From Bacillota bacterium (GTDB taxonomy: Bacteria > Bacillota > Negativicutes > DSM-13327): 64,000 nucleotides of DNA. Position numbers and translations under genes: made by a program. Each line of letters starts with the position of its first letter. The stretch's first letter is position 1. The stretch covers positions 1 to 64,000 of the forward strand of contig JAGFZX010000011.1 in assembly GCA_017889585.1 (NCBI GenBank). The letters run 5' to 3'. This document shows positions 1-8,651 of the stretch, piece after piece. Under the pieces are notes generated by a model. The model saw only the letters and a program-made list of their open reading frames with translations, was not told the origin of the DNA and made no database searches.

Positions 1-1
1 T

Positions 2-451
2 AACATTGTTTTATCAGTATTAAATATTGATCTAGACGACTTTAAAGGTATCAATGATGTTTTTGGGCATCATGAAGGCGATAAAGTGCTGAGGTTATTT
101 GCGAGGCAGTTGGAAGATGTATTCGACGGAAAAGGAGTTTCTATCCGTTTGGGCGGCGATGAGTTTATTGTCTTGATTAATGAGAATCAAAGAGAAATAT
201 TAGAGAAGTATATAAACACACTAAATAGTAACATCAATGCATATAATGAAAGTAGTAACATGCCTTATTATATTACATTTAGTTATGGTATGGCGATATT
301 TGACAATGAATATGCTAGCATATATGAACTTATTCAGCATAGTGATAAACTCATGTATGAAGAAAAGAAAGAAAAGAAATCACGGGGAATCTCAAAAGTC
401 AGCACAATAAACCATGGTACATCACAGCGTATTGTTGAAAAAACGGTATGA
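2..451 (+). CDS. GGDEF-domain protein, C-terminal part (5' end outside window)
   Basis: Frame 2 is open from the first base of the window, upstream of the first in-frame ATG at 86, so this is the 3' end of a longer gene. The translation carries the diguanylate cyclase signatures in order: a DLDDFKGINDVFGHHEGD block (metal and GTP contacts) and then RLGGDEF, an intact GGDEF active-site loop. The visible part is a nearly complete GGDEF domain followed by about 20 basic C-terminal residues (KKEKKS). The family makes c-di-GMP from two GTP. No RxxD inhibitory site is obvious in the part seen. Whatever sensor domain lies upstream cannot be judged. The next gene is about 380 bp away, so this is the end of its transcription unit. 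Confidence 0.85.
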   Translation, partial: NIVLSVLNIDLDDFKGINDVFGHHEGDKVLRLFARQLEDVFDGKGVSIRLGGDEFIVLINENQREILEKYINTLNSNINAYNESSNMPYYITFSYGMAIFDNEYASIYELIQHSDKLMYEEKKEKKSRGISKVSTINHGTSQRIVEKTV

Positions 452-654
452 AAGAAGAATTTATAGATAAGTAAGATTGCGGGGGTAGTTTCGGTGGGGT
501 GAGAAGTCGTGATGTCAGGATCACTTGTTCATTTAATGGGCTTATTTTCCTGTTGGTACGGACGCGTCTTTTCATAAAAATAGAATCCATGCTGACAGAA
601 AAACTTTTGAATAACTAGGAAGCAACTTAATGATAAAAGAGCTAATTGTAAGAT

Positions 655-684
655 TCCCCTCCGACGAAATAAAGTTGGAGGGGA
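655..684. other. Strong hairpin in the 452-824 gene gap
   Basis: An 8-bp perfect stem (TCCCCTCC at 655-662 with GGAGGGGA at 677-684), extendable by AC/GT, encloses a short AT-rich loop. It has no T-run on either side, so it is not a convincing intrinsic terminator. The rest of this gap shows no convincing gene; a 63-codon minus-strand frame there has no ribosome binding site. Confidence 0.4.
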
Positions 685-833
685 CTTTGTCCAAGAAGGG
701 CGTTACAATTTTGGAATGGTGTATTTTATATGTGGGATTGGCAGGAATTTAGTGTTTATATGTTAAAAATAAAGAGAAACATATTATTAGTCAATAGAAA
801 GATTACGCTTCAAACTATGGAGGGATGATGGGG

Positions 834-1403
834 ATGCAGACTCTGAATGCAATTCGCTTATCACAGGAACTATTATTGCCTAAAGTTGCTCGCGCTAGAT
901 GTATTGTTGATGCTACCGCTGGAAATGGGAAGGATACGTTATTTTTGGCGAAAAATAGTCCTGAACATGGGGTTATATATGCCTTTGATATTCAGGAAAA
1001 TGCTATTGAAACATCAAGAGAAAGATTGATGGAGCATAATCTTGATGGCAAGGTTCAGTTGATTTTAGACAGTCATGCTAATATTCGGTCGTATATCAAC
1101 AAACCAATCGATGTCGCTATGTTTAATTTGGGTTATCTGCCTGGGAAGTGCCACGAAACGATGACGATGGCCGAGTCAACTGTTAGTGCATTAACTGATG
1201 TAGTAGATCAATTGTCAGTTGGGGGTATTATTTCAGTTGTTGCTTATCCTGGACATAATCATGGCCAAGAGGAAAATAATGCGGTTCGCAAATATATAAT
1301 GACATTACAGTCTAAGCAATTTACTGTAATATGTATTGATATGATTAATCATATCAATCATCCACCGATATTGTATATTATTGAGAAACTTAAGAGTGAA
1401 TAG
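834..1403 (+). CDS. Class I SAM-dependent methyltransferase, putative rRNA methylase (YtqB-like)
   Basis: A 189-residue protein with the SAM-binding glycine motif near its N-terminus (VDATAGNGKDTLFLA), a second acidic strand end (IYAFDIQENAI) and a catalytic-type strand VAMFNLGYLPG. This pattern matches the putative rRNA methylase family represented by B. subtilis YtqB (PF06962). The substrate is not established from sequence. Three in-frame ATGs lie at 825, 828 and 834. The GGAGGG at 819-824 abuts or nearly abuts the first two and is 9 bp before the third, so 834 (MQTLNAIRL) is chosen. It stands alone between two long gaps. Confidence 0.8.
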   Translation: MQTLNAIRLSQELLLPKVARARCIVDATAGNGKDTLFLAKNSPEHGVIYAFDIQENAIETSRERLMEHNLDGKVQLILDSHANIRSYINKPIDVAMFNLGYLPGKCHETMTMAESTVSALTDVVDQLSVGGIISVVAYPGHNHGQEENNAVRKYIMTLQSKQFTVICIDMINHINHPPILYIIEKLKSE

Positions 1404-1958
1404 AAACATTAATCATTCACTCTTATGTCGTTCCTTCATTATAGATATAAATAGATGATCTGGTTTGAGAGGGATCGAAAAAAGCGTTGCTTCTAGCTGC
1501 ATCAGATTTTTTCTATATTTATACTATCGACTGGAATGGGCTGCAAAAGAGTATCTCGGACCGGCAGGTGATAGAACTATATCATGTAATAACAGCTTTA
1601 TAACCAGCCATATTCTAGGATTGCCTGATAAGCGAAAATAGTGGCTGTAACTTTAGTTAGTGGTATGATCAACTGAAGTGAAAGGGAGGGCTTAGGTCTT
1701 TGCCTTTACCAATCAAAGCTGCAGTTTGGTCTTTTTTCATTATGTAGATTTAGTAGGATGGTGCATTTCGGCGACAAGATAAGATTGCGTTAAATTTTTA
1801 CATATTTACATCTAATTACCGAAGGAATTGAGAGAAAATAGTCGAATATAGTTATTGGTTTTGAAGTGAGCGAATATTCGAAACATTATGCGGAAAAACA
1901 ACAGAATCCTTCGTAAGATTCTTTAACGCGGGCGGGATTTTAAGGGGGCAAGAACAAC
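1404..1958. other. 555-bp gap; weak hairpin only
   Basis: No supported coding frame. Around 1708-1737 an ACCAA/TTGGT stem followed by six T forms a weak terminator-like structure on the plus strand. It could belong to a leader of the downstream kinase gene. No known riboswitch consensus was recognised. Confidence 0.3.
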
Positions 1959-3857
1959 ATGTTTGAAAACCTTTCTTATAGAAGCAAGCTGTTGTGGTGG
2001 CTGATGCCTACTCTTGTCGTAGGAATTTTGACTCTCAGCACAGGAGCATATTGGTATATCAATAATATAATTGAAGAAGAATTAACTATGAGTATGCTGG
2101 CAGCAACCGGCAAAACTGCGGAAGGCATTAATACATGGTTTAAAACCCTTATGCTGGAGCCGGAAACAATTGCCTCAACTCCAGCGGCGAAAGCAATTAA
2201 TAATGATTTTACTCTTATAGACGCCCAAAACATTAATCGATATAAATTTCTTCGCGAAAAGTATCCGGATATCTTTCAGGATATTTATGCTGCTAATCGG
2301 CATGGGGAGTACCATACCGTACAAAAGAGCGGAAATGATCATTCCTTGTTTATTGGTAATATAAGTACACGTGACTATTTTCAGTCTATTATGTCTGGCG
2401 GTCCGGCACAGATTACGTCGCCACTAAACTCTAGGACAACAGGTAGCCCAACTATATTTATAGTAGCGCCAATCAAAGACGAAGGAAATCACCCGCAAGG
2501 TTTGATTGGAATTGGAATCTCCTTGGAATATGTTCAAAAAATTGTGGAGAATTTAAAAACGGGCCAAACAGGATACGGCGTTATCGTTGCCCAAGACGGA
2601 ACGATAATTTATCATCCGAATAAAGATTTCGTTATGAAGAAAAAAGTTACCGAGCAAGATATTCCAGGTACGGGGGAAATAGGAAAAATTATGATTTCGG
2701 GTGGCTCAGGAATATATCGCTACAAGTTTAACGGACAAAAAAAGGTGGCGTTCTATCAACCGATACCGCTTGCTGGTTGGTCTGTGGCAACTCTTGTATC
2801 GGAAGAGGAACTATTTGCCCCGGCTATACAGATGATAAAGTCACTGGCGATGATAATGCTAGTTATCTTAATATTGATGGCCATTATAATCCTGATAGCC
2901 GCTCGCCAGTTGACTAAGCCATTGTCTGATTTGGCATTACATGCTCAAGATATAGCCGCTGGCAATTTGGTAGTGAAGGCATTAGAGGTAAAGTCTCAGG
3001 ATGAGATTGGACAACTTACCGCCAACTTTAACAACATGACTATTCAACTGGCGAAAAGAGATGCTGAGCTCCATAAAACTTACGATGAGTTGGAGATGAG
3101 AGTACTAGAACGGACCAATGCCTTGGCGGAAGCTAATCATTCGTTACATAGGGAGATTGCGGAGCGTAGATTGATTGAAACTAAAATGGCACATATGGAT
3201 CGCTTAAATGTGGTTGGAGAAGTAGCCGCTGGCATTGGTCATGAGGTACGGAATCCAATGACAACGGTACGAGGCTACTTGCAGTTATTCCAGAGGAAAG
3301 AAGAATTTGTTAAGTATCATGATCAGTTTGCCATGATGATCGAGGAATTGGATCGAGCTAATTCAATTATCACGGAATTTTTGTCACTGGCAAAAAACAA
3401 GCCGGTGGAAAAGAAACAGGGTAATTTGAACAGCGTGATAAAAGCCTTATTCCCAATACTACAAGCGGAAGCATTTCAGAAAGGACACCAACTACAGGCG
3501 GAGATTGGTGAGATTCCTGATAGCGTATTTGACGAGAAAGAAATACGGCAACTTATTTTAAATATGGTGAGCAATGGTTTAGAAGCAATGGAGCGTAGCG
3601 GGTTAGTGATCATAAAGACGTATTCTGAGAATAGCAATATAATACTGGCCATCCAAGACACTGGCTCGGGTATACCGGCGGAGGTTTTGGACAAACTGGG
3701 TACTCCCTTTGTAACAACAAAGGATAGTGGAACAGGATTAGGCTTGTCTATATGCTATCGAATTGCAGCTAGACATGACGCTATTATAAAAGTAAGCACA
3801 GGTTCTGAGGGGACAACCTTTACTATTATTTTACCTTGCCATCCATTAATATTATAA
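1959..3857 (+). CDS. Cache-domain membrane sensor histidine kinase
   Basis: A 632-residue kinase. TM1 lies near residues 12-35, an extracytoplasmic dCache-type sensor near 36-285 (features such as GVIVAQDGTIIYHPN), TM2 near 290-312 and a HAMP linker near 313-366. A short coiled coil leads to HisKA, with the phosphoacceptor H428 in the motif GHEVRNPMTTVRGYL. HATPase_c at the C-terminus has an N-box (NMVSNGLEAM), DTGSGIP, and GTGLGLSI. The HEVRNPMTTVRG form resembles sporulation-type kinases (KinA/KinB group) known in Bacillus and Clostridia. No response regulator is adjacent, which suits an orphan kinase feeding a phosphorelay, but this is inference. Start ATG 1959 follows AAGGGGGCAAG. A terminator follows at 3944. 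Confidence 0.9.
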   Translation: MFENLSYRSKLLWWLMPTLVVGILTLSTGAYWYINNIIEEELTMSMLAATGKTAEGINTWFKTLMLEPETIASTPAAKAINNDFTLIDAQNINRYKFLREKYPDIFQDIYAANRHGEYHTVQKSGNDHSLFIGNISTRDYFQSIMSGGPAQITSPLNSRTTGSPTIFIVAPIKDEGNHPQGLIGIGISLEYVQKIVENLKTGQTGYGVIVAQDGTIIYHPNKDFVMKKKVTEQDIPGTGEIGKIMISGGSGIYRYKFNGQKKVAFYQPIPLAGWSVATLVSEEELFAPAIQMIKSLAMIMLVILILMAIIILIAARQLTKPLSDLALHAQDIAAGNLVVKALEVKSQDEIGQLTANFNNMTIQLAKRDAELHKTYDELEMRVLERTNALAEANHSLHREIAERRLIETKMAHMDRLNVVGEVAAGIGHEVRNPMTTVRGYLQLFQRKEEFVKYHDQFAMMIEELDRANSIITEFLSLAKNKPVEKKQGNLNSVIKALFPILQAEAFQKGHQLQAEIGEIPDSVFDEKEIRQLILNMVSNGLEAMERSGLVIIKTYSENSNIILAIQDTGSGIPAEVLDKLGTPFVTTKDSGTGLGLSICYRIAARHDAIIKVSTGSEGTTFTIILPCHPLIL

Positions 3858-3943
3858 TGAATAAGTTTCGTCGATATAGATGATATATCGATAAATATCA
3901 TCTGTAACAAGTCAAATGATGAATTGAAAATAGTAAGAAAAAG

Positions 3944-3979
3944 ATATCCTGCAGCCTCGAAGGTCTGCAGGATATTTTC
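3944..3979 (+). terminator. Intrinsic terminator after the sensor kinase
   Basis: Stem ATATCCTGCAG (3944-3954) pairs with CTGCAGGATAT (3965-3974), followed by TTTTCG. The stem core is nearly the same as in the terminator at 36033. Confidence 0.75.
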
Positions 3980-4059
3980 GTAATAGCTATTATGGTAACT
4001 TTTTGGAAAGGGAGGTTTTATATTGTTATTAAAAATCTTCTTGGATATTAATTATAGGA

Positions 4060-4719
4060 TCATGGATAGGATAGTTCCTTTAGACTCAAATATTTTTCGA
4101 ACCATTCTGACGCAAGGCGGGCTGCATGTTCTAGAGTTCCTGGCTCATCAAATAGATGGGTAGCCAGTGGCACGATGACTAGTTCTTTAGTGCTTTGCAG
4201 TTGAGCGAAGGCTTTCTCGTTCAGTTCTATCACCCCAAAATCATGACCTCCAACGATGAGCAATACAGGTGCCTGGACTCGGGCCAAGTCATTTCCCGCC
4301 AAATCGGGCCGCCCGCCCCGGGATACAACAGCACTGACCGATATTCCTGAGGCAGCTGCTGCTTGCAAAGCGGCCGCTGCACCAGTGCTGGCCCCGAAAT
4401 AACCAATTGGTAAACTTTGGGTTAAGGGGTGATTTTCTACCCAAATGGTAGCTGCTATCAGACGCTGAGTTAGTAGTTTGATGTCAAAACGGGTCTCATA
4501 ATTCGTATCTTCATCAGGAGTCAGTAGATCCATTAGCAAAGTACCCAACTTTTTTTCATTTAGTATTCTGGCGACAAAGTTATTACGGGGGCTATGACGG
4601 CTGCTGCCGCTACCATGGGCAAACAACACTAAGCCTTCGGCTCGGGCTGGTATAGTGAGCAATCCTTCGATGACGGCTGTTCCCGCTGGTATGCGGACTA
4701 ATTGTTCCGTAGTATTCAT
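4060..4719 (-). CDS. Dienelactone-hydrolase-like alpha/beta hydrolase
   Basis: A 219-residue alpha/beta-hydrolase. An oxyanion-type HGSGSSR segment lies near residue 35. The nucleophile elbow is GASTG, with Ser as nucleophile rather than the Cys of true dienelactone hydrolase. The catalytic Asp lies in VGGHDFG and the His in ATHLF, so the triad is complete. Members of this family are often encoded alone or fused to phosphoribosyltransferase domains; the substrate is not known. The start ATG is preceded by GGAGGATTATTT on the minus strand. The upstream edge abuts, divergently, the metN remnant at only 24 bp, an unusually tight head-to-head spacing consistent with a rearrangement junction there. 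Confidence 0.8.
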   Translation of the reverse strand: MNTTEQLVRIPAGTAVIEGLLTIPARAEGLVLFAHGSGSSRHSPRNNFVARILNEKKLGTLLMDLLTPDEDTNYETRFDIKLLTQRLIAATIWVENHPLTQSLPIGYFGASTGAAAALQAAAASGISVSAVVSRGGRPDLAGNDLARVQAPVLLIVGGHDFGVIELNEKAFAQLQSTKELVIVPLATHLFDEPGTLEHAARLASEWFEKYLSLKELSYP

Positions 4720-4743
4720 AAATAATCCTCCTAAATTAGTATT

Positions 4744-5019
4744 TTGGGTCAGCTGAAAGTGGGAATTGGCAAAAAAGGATCATTTTTAATAGAGAAACCT
4801 CCTCCACGATGTAAATCAAAACAGTTTATTATGCAGATGGCGAGAGAACTCTCGATTAATTTTATGATTTTAAGTGGTGAAATGGAGAGTTACGGAAATA
4901 GTGCTTTAGGTTCAATCATTATTAATGTACCCAATGAACATTTTAAGCATGTGAAAAAATATCTATTAGATAACAATGTTGTTTGGCAATATATAGATAT
5001 GGATGAACAAGTTTCCTAG
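4744..5019 (+). pseudogene. Remnant of metN: isolated C-terminal NIL domain
   Basis: A 91-residue frame whose core (SKQFIMQMARELSINFMILSG, then GSIIINVP and a final YLLDNNVVWQYID strand) matches the ligand-binding NIL domain at the C-terminus of the methionine ABC ATPase MetN. No Walker A, signature or Walker B sequence is present upstream: the frame hits a stop at 4732, and the divergent hydrolase gene begins 24 bp away. The only start is TTG 4744, without a ribosome binding site. The downstream frame looks like the N-terminus of MetI, in the normal metN-metI order and spacing. The best reading is a deletion remnant of a metNI operon; the alternative is a free-standing NIL-domain protein. 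Confidence 0.6.
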
Positions 5020-5033
5020 GAGGTGGATGATAT

Positions 5034-5267
5034 ATGTTTGGCAGTGAGTTATGGATAGAGTGGCTGAAATATTTTGATAAGATAATTGGTCCGACTATTT
5101 TTTCAACAATAAGAATGGTTAGTACCCTTGTGGTATTTTATTCGATCATTAGATTTGGCCTTGCAATACTGCTTATACTTTATGGATCTCAGGGATTACG
5201 TCCAAGAGAGAAATTTTGTAATGTGCTAGATTTTATGGTGAATTCAATGGAAAAGAAGCACTATTAG
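5034..5267 (+). pseudogene. Remnant of metI: truncated methionine ABC permease N-terminus
   Basis: This 77-residue frame starts ATG 5034 behind a good AGGAGGTGG site, 15 bp after the NIL-domain frame. It has one or two hydrophobic segments followed by YGSQGLRPREKF and then NVLDFMVNSM. In MetI permeases the first TM helices are followed by a similar Gly-x-Leu-Arg-Pro stretch and a VLDxxVNxxRSxPF block. The frame stops right where the RSxPF block should begin, inside the stem of the nitroreductase terminator. The rest of the permease and any metQ lipoprotein gene are missing. It may still be translated, but it cannot form a permease. Homology is judged by eye only. Confidence 0.55.
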
Positions 5268-5294
5268 CCTGTAATAAGGTGAATAGTGCTTCTT
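5253..5294 (-). terminator. Terminator of the nitroreductase gene, overlapping the metI remnant end
   Basis: A perfect 13-bp inverted repeat (AAGAAGCACTATT at 5253-5265, AATAGTGCTTCTT at 5282-5294) with a 16-nt loop. Read on the minus strand it ends in CTTCTTTT, a short U-run. Its left arm supplies the last codons of the metI remnant. Confidence 0.75.
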
Positions 5295-5312
5295 ATGCGT
5301 TGGCGATGCTGG

Positions 5313-5912
5313 TTATTTGAAAACTTTAATACGATCTTCAAGGGGTTTAAATTCCTTTTCACCAGGGATGACAGTTGATTTGCCGAATGGAAGCTGTGCA
5401 ATTAGCTTCCATGTAGTTGGAACATTCCATTGTTGACTGACTTTAGTATCGATAAGAGGATTATAATGCTGCAAGGATGCTCCGAAACCTTCTGCTTCTA
5501 ATGCTGTCCAAACTACAAATTGTAACATACCAGAGGAATGCCCCGACCAAATTGGAAAGTTATCTTTATATAATGCAAAACTGCTTTGGAGCTGCTCTAT
5601 TACACTTTGATCTTCAAAAAACAATATAGTACCATATCCATTTTTAAAGGAGTTGATTTTTTCCTCAGTTGGAGGAAATTTATCCCCCGGTACAATTTTT
5701 CTAAGAGTTTCTTTTGTGATATCCCATAACTTATTCTGGTGTTCCCCCAATAAAACTAACACTCTAGCGCTTTGAGAATTAAAGGCGGAAGGAGTATGTT
5801 TCACTGCAGTCTCAATGATTTCTTGAATTCGCTCATCTGATGCAACCTTTTCTTTACTAATTCCATATACGGAGCGTCTTTCTTGTAGAGCAACATAAAA
5901 ATCTTTTGACAT
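5313..5912 (-). CDS. Nitroreductase-family FMN oxidoreductase
   Basis: A 199-residue protein starting MSKDFYVALQERRSVYGIS. The N-terminal RRSVY flavin-phosphate contact, HTPSAFNSQSARVLVL, a central Gly/Trp region (WSGHSSGMLQFVVW), the EAEGFGASLQHYNP block and the terminal QLPFGK motif fit the small nitroreductases of the Frm2/Hbn1-like group. Such enzymes reduce nitro compounds or quinones with NAD(P)H using FMN. The physiological substrate is unknown. The ATG at 5927 lies directly on the Shine-Dalgarno stretch (ATGAGGTG); the ATG at 5912, 8 bp after GAGGTG, is the better start. It is monocistronic with its own terminator. Confidence 0.85.
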   Translation of the reverse strand: MSKDFYVALQERRSVYGISKEKVASDERIQEIIETAVKHTPSAFNSQSARVLVLLGEHQNKLWDITKETLRKIVPGDKFPPTEEKINSFKNGYGTILFFEDQSVIEQLQSSFALYKDNFPIWSGHSSGMLQFVVWTALEAEGFGASLQHYNPLIDTKVSQQWNVPTTWKLIAQLPFGKSTVIPGEKEFKPLEDRIKVFK

Positions 5913-6070
5913 GATTATACACCTCATCTTAATAAGTTCATTCTAGTTAAATTATACCATCTCCTTTCAAGAAAACCTAATTGATATTTTTGGTCATCGC
6001 GCGAAGAACTAGTAATAATGCAACTAAATAGATTATATATAGAAAATTGAAAATAATTTGTGAAAAAGAC

Positions 6071-6130
6071 TTGCAACCACTTATTATGTAAAATATAATA
6101 AGCACATAGTACACAAAGTATAATAAGTGG
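6071..6130 (+). promoter_or_regulatory. Promoter with overlapping inverted-repeat operator (candidate NrtR site)
   Basis: A near-consensus promoter TTGCAA (6071-6076), 17-bp spacer, TATAAT (6094-6099). The -10 lies inside the palindrome CTTATTAT-N7-ATAATAAG (6080-6102). A third half site, ATAATAAG, is at 6120-6127. An outer 11-bp inverted repeat (CCACTTATTAT at 6077, ATAATAAGTGG at 6120) brackets the whole. An operator covering the -10 fits repression, presumably by the Nudix-type regulator encoded next. Confidence 0.6.
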
Positions 6131-6142
6131 ATGTGAGTAAGT

Positions 6143-6198
6143 GAGGGTTTATGGCTCATCGTATATCAGAAAAGAGCTCTTATATGGTAGCGACCCTC
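6143..6198 (+). other. Structured 5' leader of nrtR-pncB, unassigned
   Basis: Between the predicted transcription start (about 6106) and the ATG at 6283 there are about 175 nt. GAGGGT (6143-6148) pairs with ACCCTC (6193-6198), and an inner ATAT/ATAT pair flanks the self-complementary AAGAGCTCTT. A second small stem (TATC/GATA) follows at about 6201-6216. It matches no riboswitch consensus I recognise. Confidence 0.3.
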
Positions 6199-6282
6199 GT
6201 TATCTGTTGCCGGATAGTGTTTATCATTACATAATTGAAAACAGCGTGTATAAGGGAGAAGATTAAAGTGGGTGAGGTAAGG

Positions 6283-7188
6283 ATGACACCAGAAGAATTT
6301 GATAAACGACAAAACATAAAGGTGTCTACCGATGTTCTATTATATACTGTGCGAAATGAAAATCAGGAAAATCTTCGTAAACTTCCAGAGAAAAAACTCC
6401 AACTTCTGATGATTAAACGTAAGGGTGAACCACATAAAGGTGAATGGGCGATTCCAGGTGGTGCAGTAGAGAGTAATGAGGATGTGGATGCTGCTGCCTA
6501 TCGAGAATTAAAGGAAGAAACCAATATCGATAATGTGTATGTGGAACAGTTATATACATGGGGGGCAAAGGACTGTGGACTTCGATCTAAATGTACTCGA
6601 CAAAATTACGCTGTAAGTATTTCCTATATGGCGCTAGTTGACAGTGAAAAACTTAATATTCAGGCTGGTAATGATGCTGAAGAGGCTAAATGGTTTACAG
6701 TACAATGTTCTACAATGGCAACTAACTTAGAAGATGGAAAAGGCTCAGTACTCGGGAAAGAAAGGGACTATTATTTAACTCTTGTCCATCAGGAAGGGGA
6801 TAAAGAAATAGAGTGCTCAGCCATTGTACGAGTAAAGCATATAATTGAAGGAAGAGTTGTCTATACTGAGCGGGAAGTGCTAGAATCTAGCAATATCGCA
6901 TTTGATCATGCTAAGATTATTCAATACAGCCTTGAAAGGCTACAGAATAAGGTAGAGTATACTAATATTGCTTTTAACTTAATGCCGGAATTTTTTACAA
7001 TAGCAGAAATACAAGATGTTTACCAAATTTTGTTGGGTAAAGAATTACTTACGCCTAACTTTCGTAAGAAAATTATTGATGTGGATCGGCTTGTAGTGCC
7101 AACAAATAAAAAGCGTGCAGAAAAGGTAGGCCATCGACCATCCATTCTCTACAAATTCAATCCTGATTGGTTTAATAAAAATCTGTAA
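6283..7188 (+). CDS. nrtR: NrtR-family Nudix-domain transcriptional regulator of NAD metabolism
   Basis: A 301-residue protein with an N-terminal Nudix domain. The Nudix box is GGAVESNEDVDAAAYRELKE followed by ETNI. It then has a C-terminal winged-helix part with the FFTIAEIQDVYQILLG helix pair and the KVGHRPSILYKFNP wing. This Nudix plus wHTH order defines the NrtR family, which represses NAD biosynthesis genes and is released by ADP-ribose or related metabolites; the Nudix box often lacks hydrolase activity. The start could be TTG 6235, GTG 6268 or ATG 6283. The ATG has GAGG 5 bp upstream and gives MTPEEFDKRQN, so it is preferred. It is co-transcribed with pncB (15 bp gap), the expected target. 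Confidence 0.85.
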   Translation: MTPEEFDKRQNIKVSTDVLLYTVRNENQENLRKLPEKKLQLLMIKRKGEPHKGEWAIPGGAVESNEDVDAAAYRELKEETNIDNVYVEQLYTWGAKDCGLRSKCTRQNYAVSISYMALVDSEKLNIQAGNDAEEAKWFTVQCSTMATNLEDGKGSVLGKERDYYLTLVHQEGDKEIECSAIVRVKHIIEGRVVYTEREVLESSNIAFDHAKIIQYSLERLQNKVEYTNIAFNLMPEFFTIAEIQDVYQILLGKELLTPNFRKKIIDVDRLVVPTNKKRAEKVGHRPSILYKFNPDWFNKNL

Positions 7189-7203
7189 AAGGAGATGACA
7201 ATA

Positions 7204-8547
7204 ATGACCAGATATAACCGGGAGCGACTTGTTCATGATGTTTTTAAAATAGAGGTAGAAAAAATTCGAAATGGTTGGTATTCTGATAAATATTTTTGCA
7301 ACAATGTATATTTGTTAGAAAGGTTATCTAAAGAAGGATATACTTTTCAAGGAGAAAGTGATATCAAAGATGTTGATTGCTCCATGGTTCGTAATGGTGA
7401 CCTTGAAGTAGAAATGCAGATTTTTACCAGGCGGAGACCTTTTAGCCTAGTAGCTGGTGTGGATGAAGCTCTAGCCATATTAAAAGAATGTACTGGGTAT
7501 TATGACGAGAATAAAATCTTTGTAAATACCTATAAACATTTGGAAGTTGAAGCTGTACAAGATGGCACTTTCGTAAACTATAACGGTAATCCTTTAGAAG
7601 TTGAGCCAGTAATGAAAATCAGAGGTCGATATCGTGATTTTGCTAAACTCGAAACAGTGCTTTTAGGTGTGATTGCAGAACCTACCCGTATTGCAACAAA
7701 TGTATATAATACTCTTGTTGCCAGTCATTCGAAAGAAATTCTATTTTTCCCTGCACGCTTCACTCACTATAAGTTGCAAGCCCTACATGGATATGCTTAC
7801 TCAGTAGCAGTACAAGCCCATAATGCGAAGTTTGGCAAGAAAAACTATCGTTTTGTGTCTACTGATGAACAAGGTTCCTGGTGGGGGGCCGAAGGAGTTG
7901 GAACTATAGCTCACGCTACTATTTGCTCTTTCCTCGGCGATACCACTGAGACTATGATGCAATTTTGCCGCATAATGCCGAGAGAAGTAGCGCGGATCGC
8001 TCTGATCGATTATAAGAATGACTGCCTAGGCGAGTCCAGAAAAATTATGGGACGGATGTTTGATAAATACCTGGAACTCATGATAGCTGGAAAAAAGGAA
8101 GAAGCTGCATGCTACAAGCTCTATGCTGTACGCCCTGATACCTCAGCCAATATGATTGATGTGTCGTTATGTGGCCCGAAAGCGACGATTGCCACCGACG
8201 CAGGCGTCTGCCCACGTTTGATTCGCAGTCTGCGTAATGCTTTAGACTCTGCATATGAGGAATGGGATGTACCTAGCGAATATGATGCTATGGCAAAAGA
8301 TTGGTGTAAAAGTGTCTTGATTGCAGTGACAGGTGGCTTCAATATTGAAAAAATTACTGAGTTTGAGCGCAACGACGTTCCTGTAGATATTTATGGAGTT
8401 GGATCTTCTCTAATTGAAAACTCTAAAGAAACAAACAATGATTTTACCGCAGACATCGTTCAAGTGAAAATCAATGATGAATGGCGTCATTTGGCTAAAA
8501 TTGGTAGAGCTGCTTGTGGTAATCCAAATCTTCAAACCATTTTATAA
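7204..8547 (+). CDS. pncB: Nicotinate phosphoribosyltransferase
   Basis: A 447-residue protein with hallmarks of the nicotinate phosphoribosyltransferase family. These include an early YSDKYFCNNVYLLE segment, a central ALHGYAYSVAVQAHN stretch, DTSANMIDVSL, and the phosphate-binding TGGFNIEKITEFE followed by PVDIYGVGSSL. The enzyme joins nicotinate and PRPP to give nicotinate mononucleotide in NAD salvage. ATG 7195 directly follows AGGAG, so ATG 7204 at 9-bp spacing (MTRYNRERL) is the likely start. It sits 15 bp after nrtR in one operon, so NAD-status control through NrtR is expected. A partial hairpin (CTCACA/TGTGAG, about 8611-8637) follows without a T-run. Confidence 0.85.
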   Translation: MTRYNRERLVHDVFKIEVEKIRNGWYSDKYFCNNVYLLERLSKEGYTFQGESDIKDVDCSMVRNGDLEVEMQIFTRRRPFSLVAGVDEALAILKECTGYYDENKIFVNTYKHLEVEAVQDGTFVNYNGNPLEVEPVMKIRGRYRDFAKLETVLLGVIAEPTRIATNVYNTLVASHSKEILFFPARFTHYKLQALHGYAYSVAVQAHNAKFGKKNYRFVSTDEQGSWWGAEGVGTIAHATICSFLGDTTETMMQFCRIMPREVARIALIDYKNDCLGESRKIMGRMFDKYLELMIAGKKEEAACYKLYAVRPDTSANMIDVSLCGPKATIATDAGVCPRLIRSLRNALDSAYEEWDVPSEYDAMAKDWCKSVLIAVTGGFNIEKITEFERNDVPVDIYGVGSSLIENSKETNNDFTADIVQVKINDEWRHLAKIGRAACGNPNLQTIL

Positions 8548-8651
8548 CAGGGGAAAGCTTATTAGTGCCCATGTTCTTTGTAACCCTTTAGAAAGTAATA
8601 GCATAAGCTATCTCACAATTTGATCGTTATATGTGAGAAAGGGGTGAAAGC

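Noticed and set aside
5977-6159. 60-codon minus-strand frame upstream of the nitroreductase
   Set aside because: AT-rich, covers the nrtR promoter and operator, and has no clear start signal.
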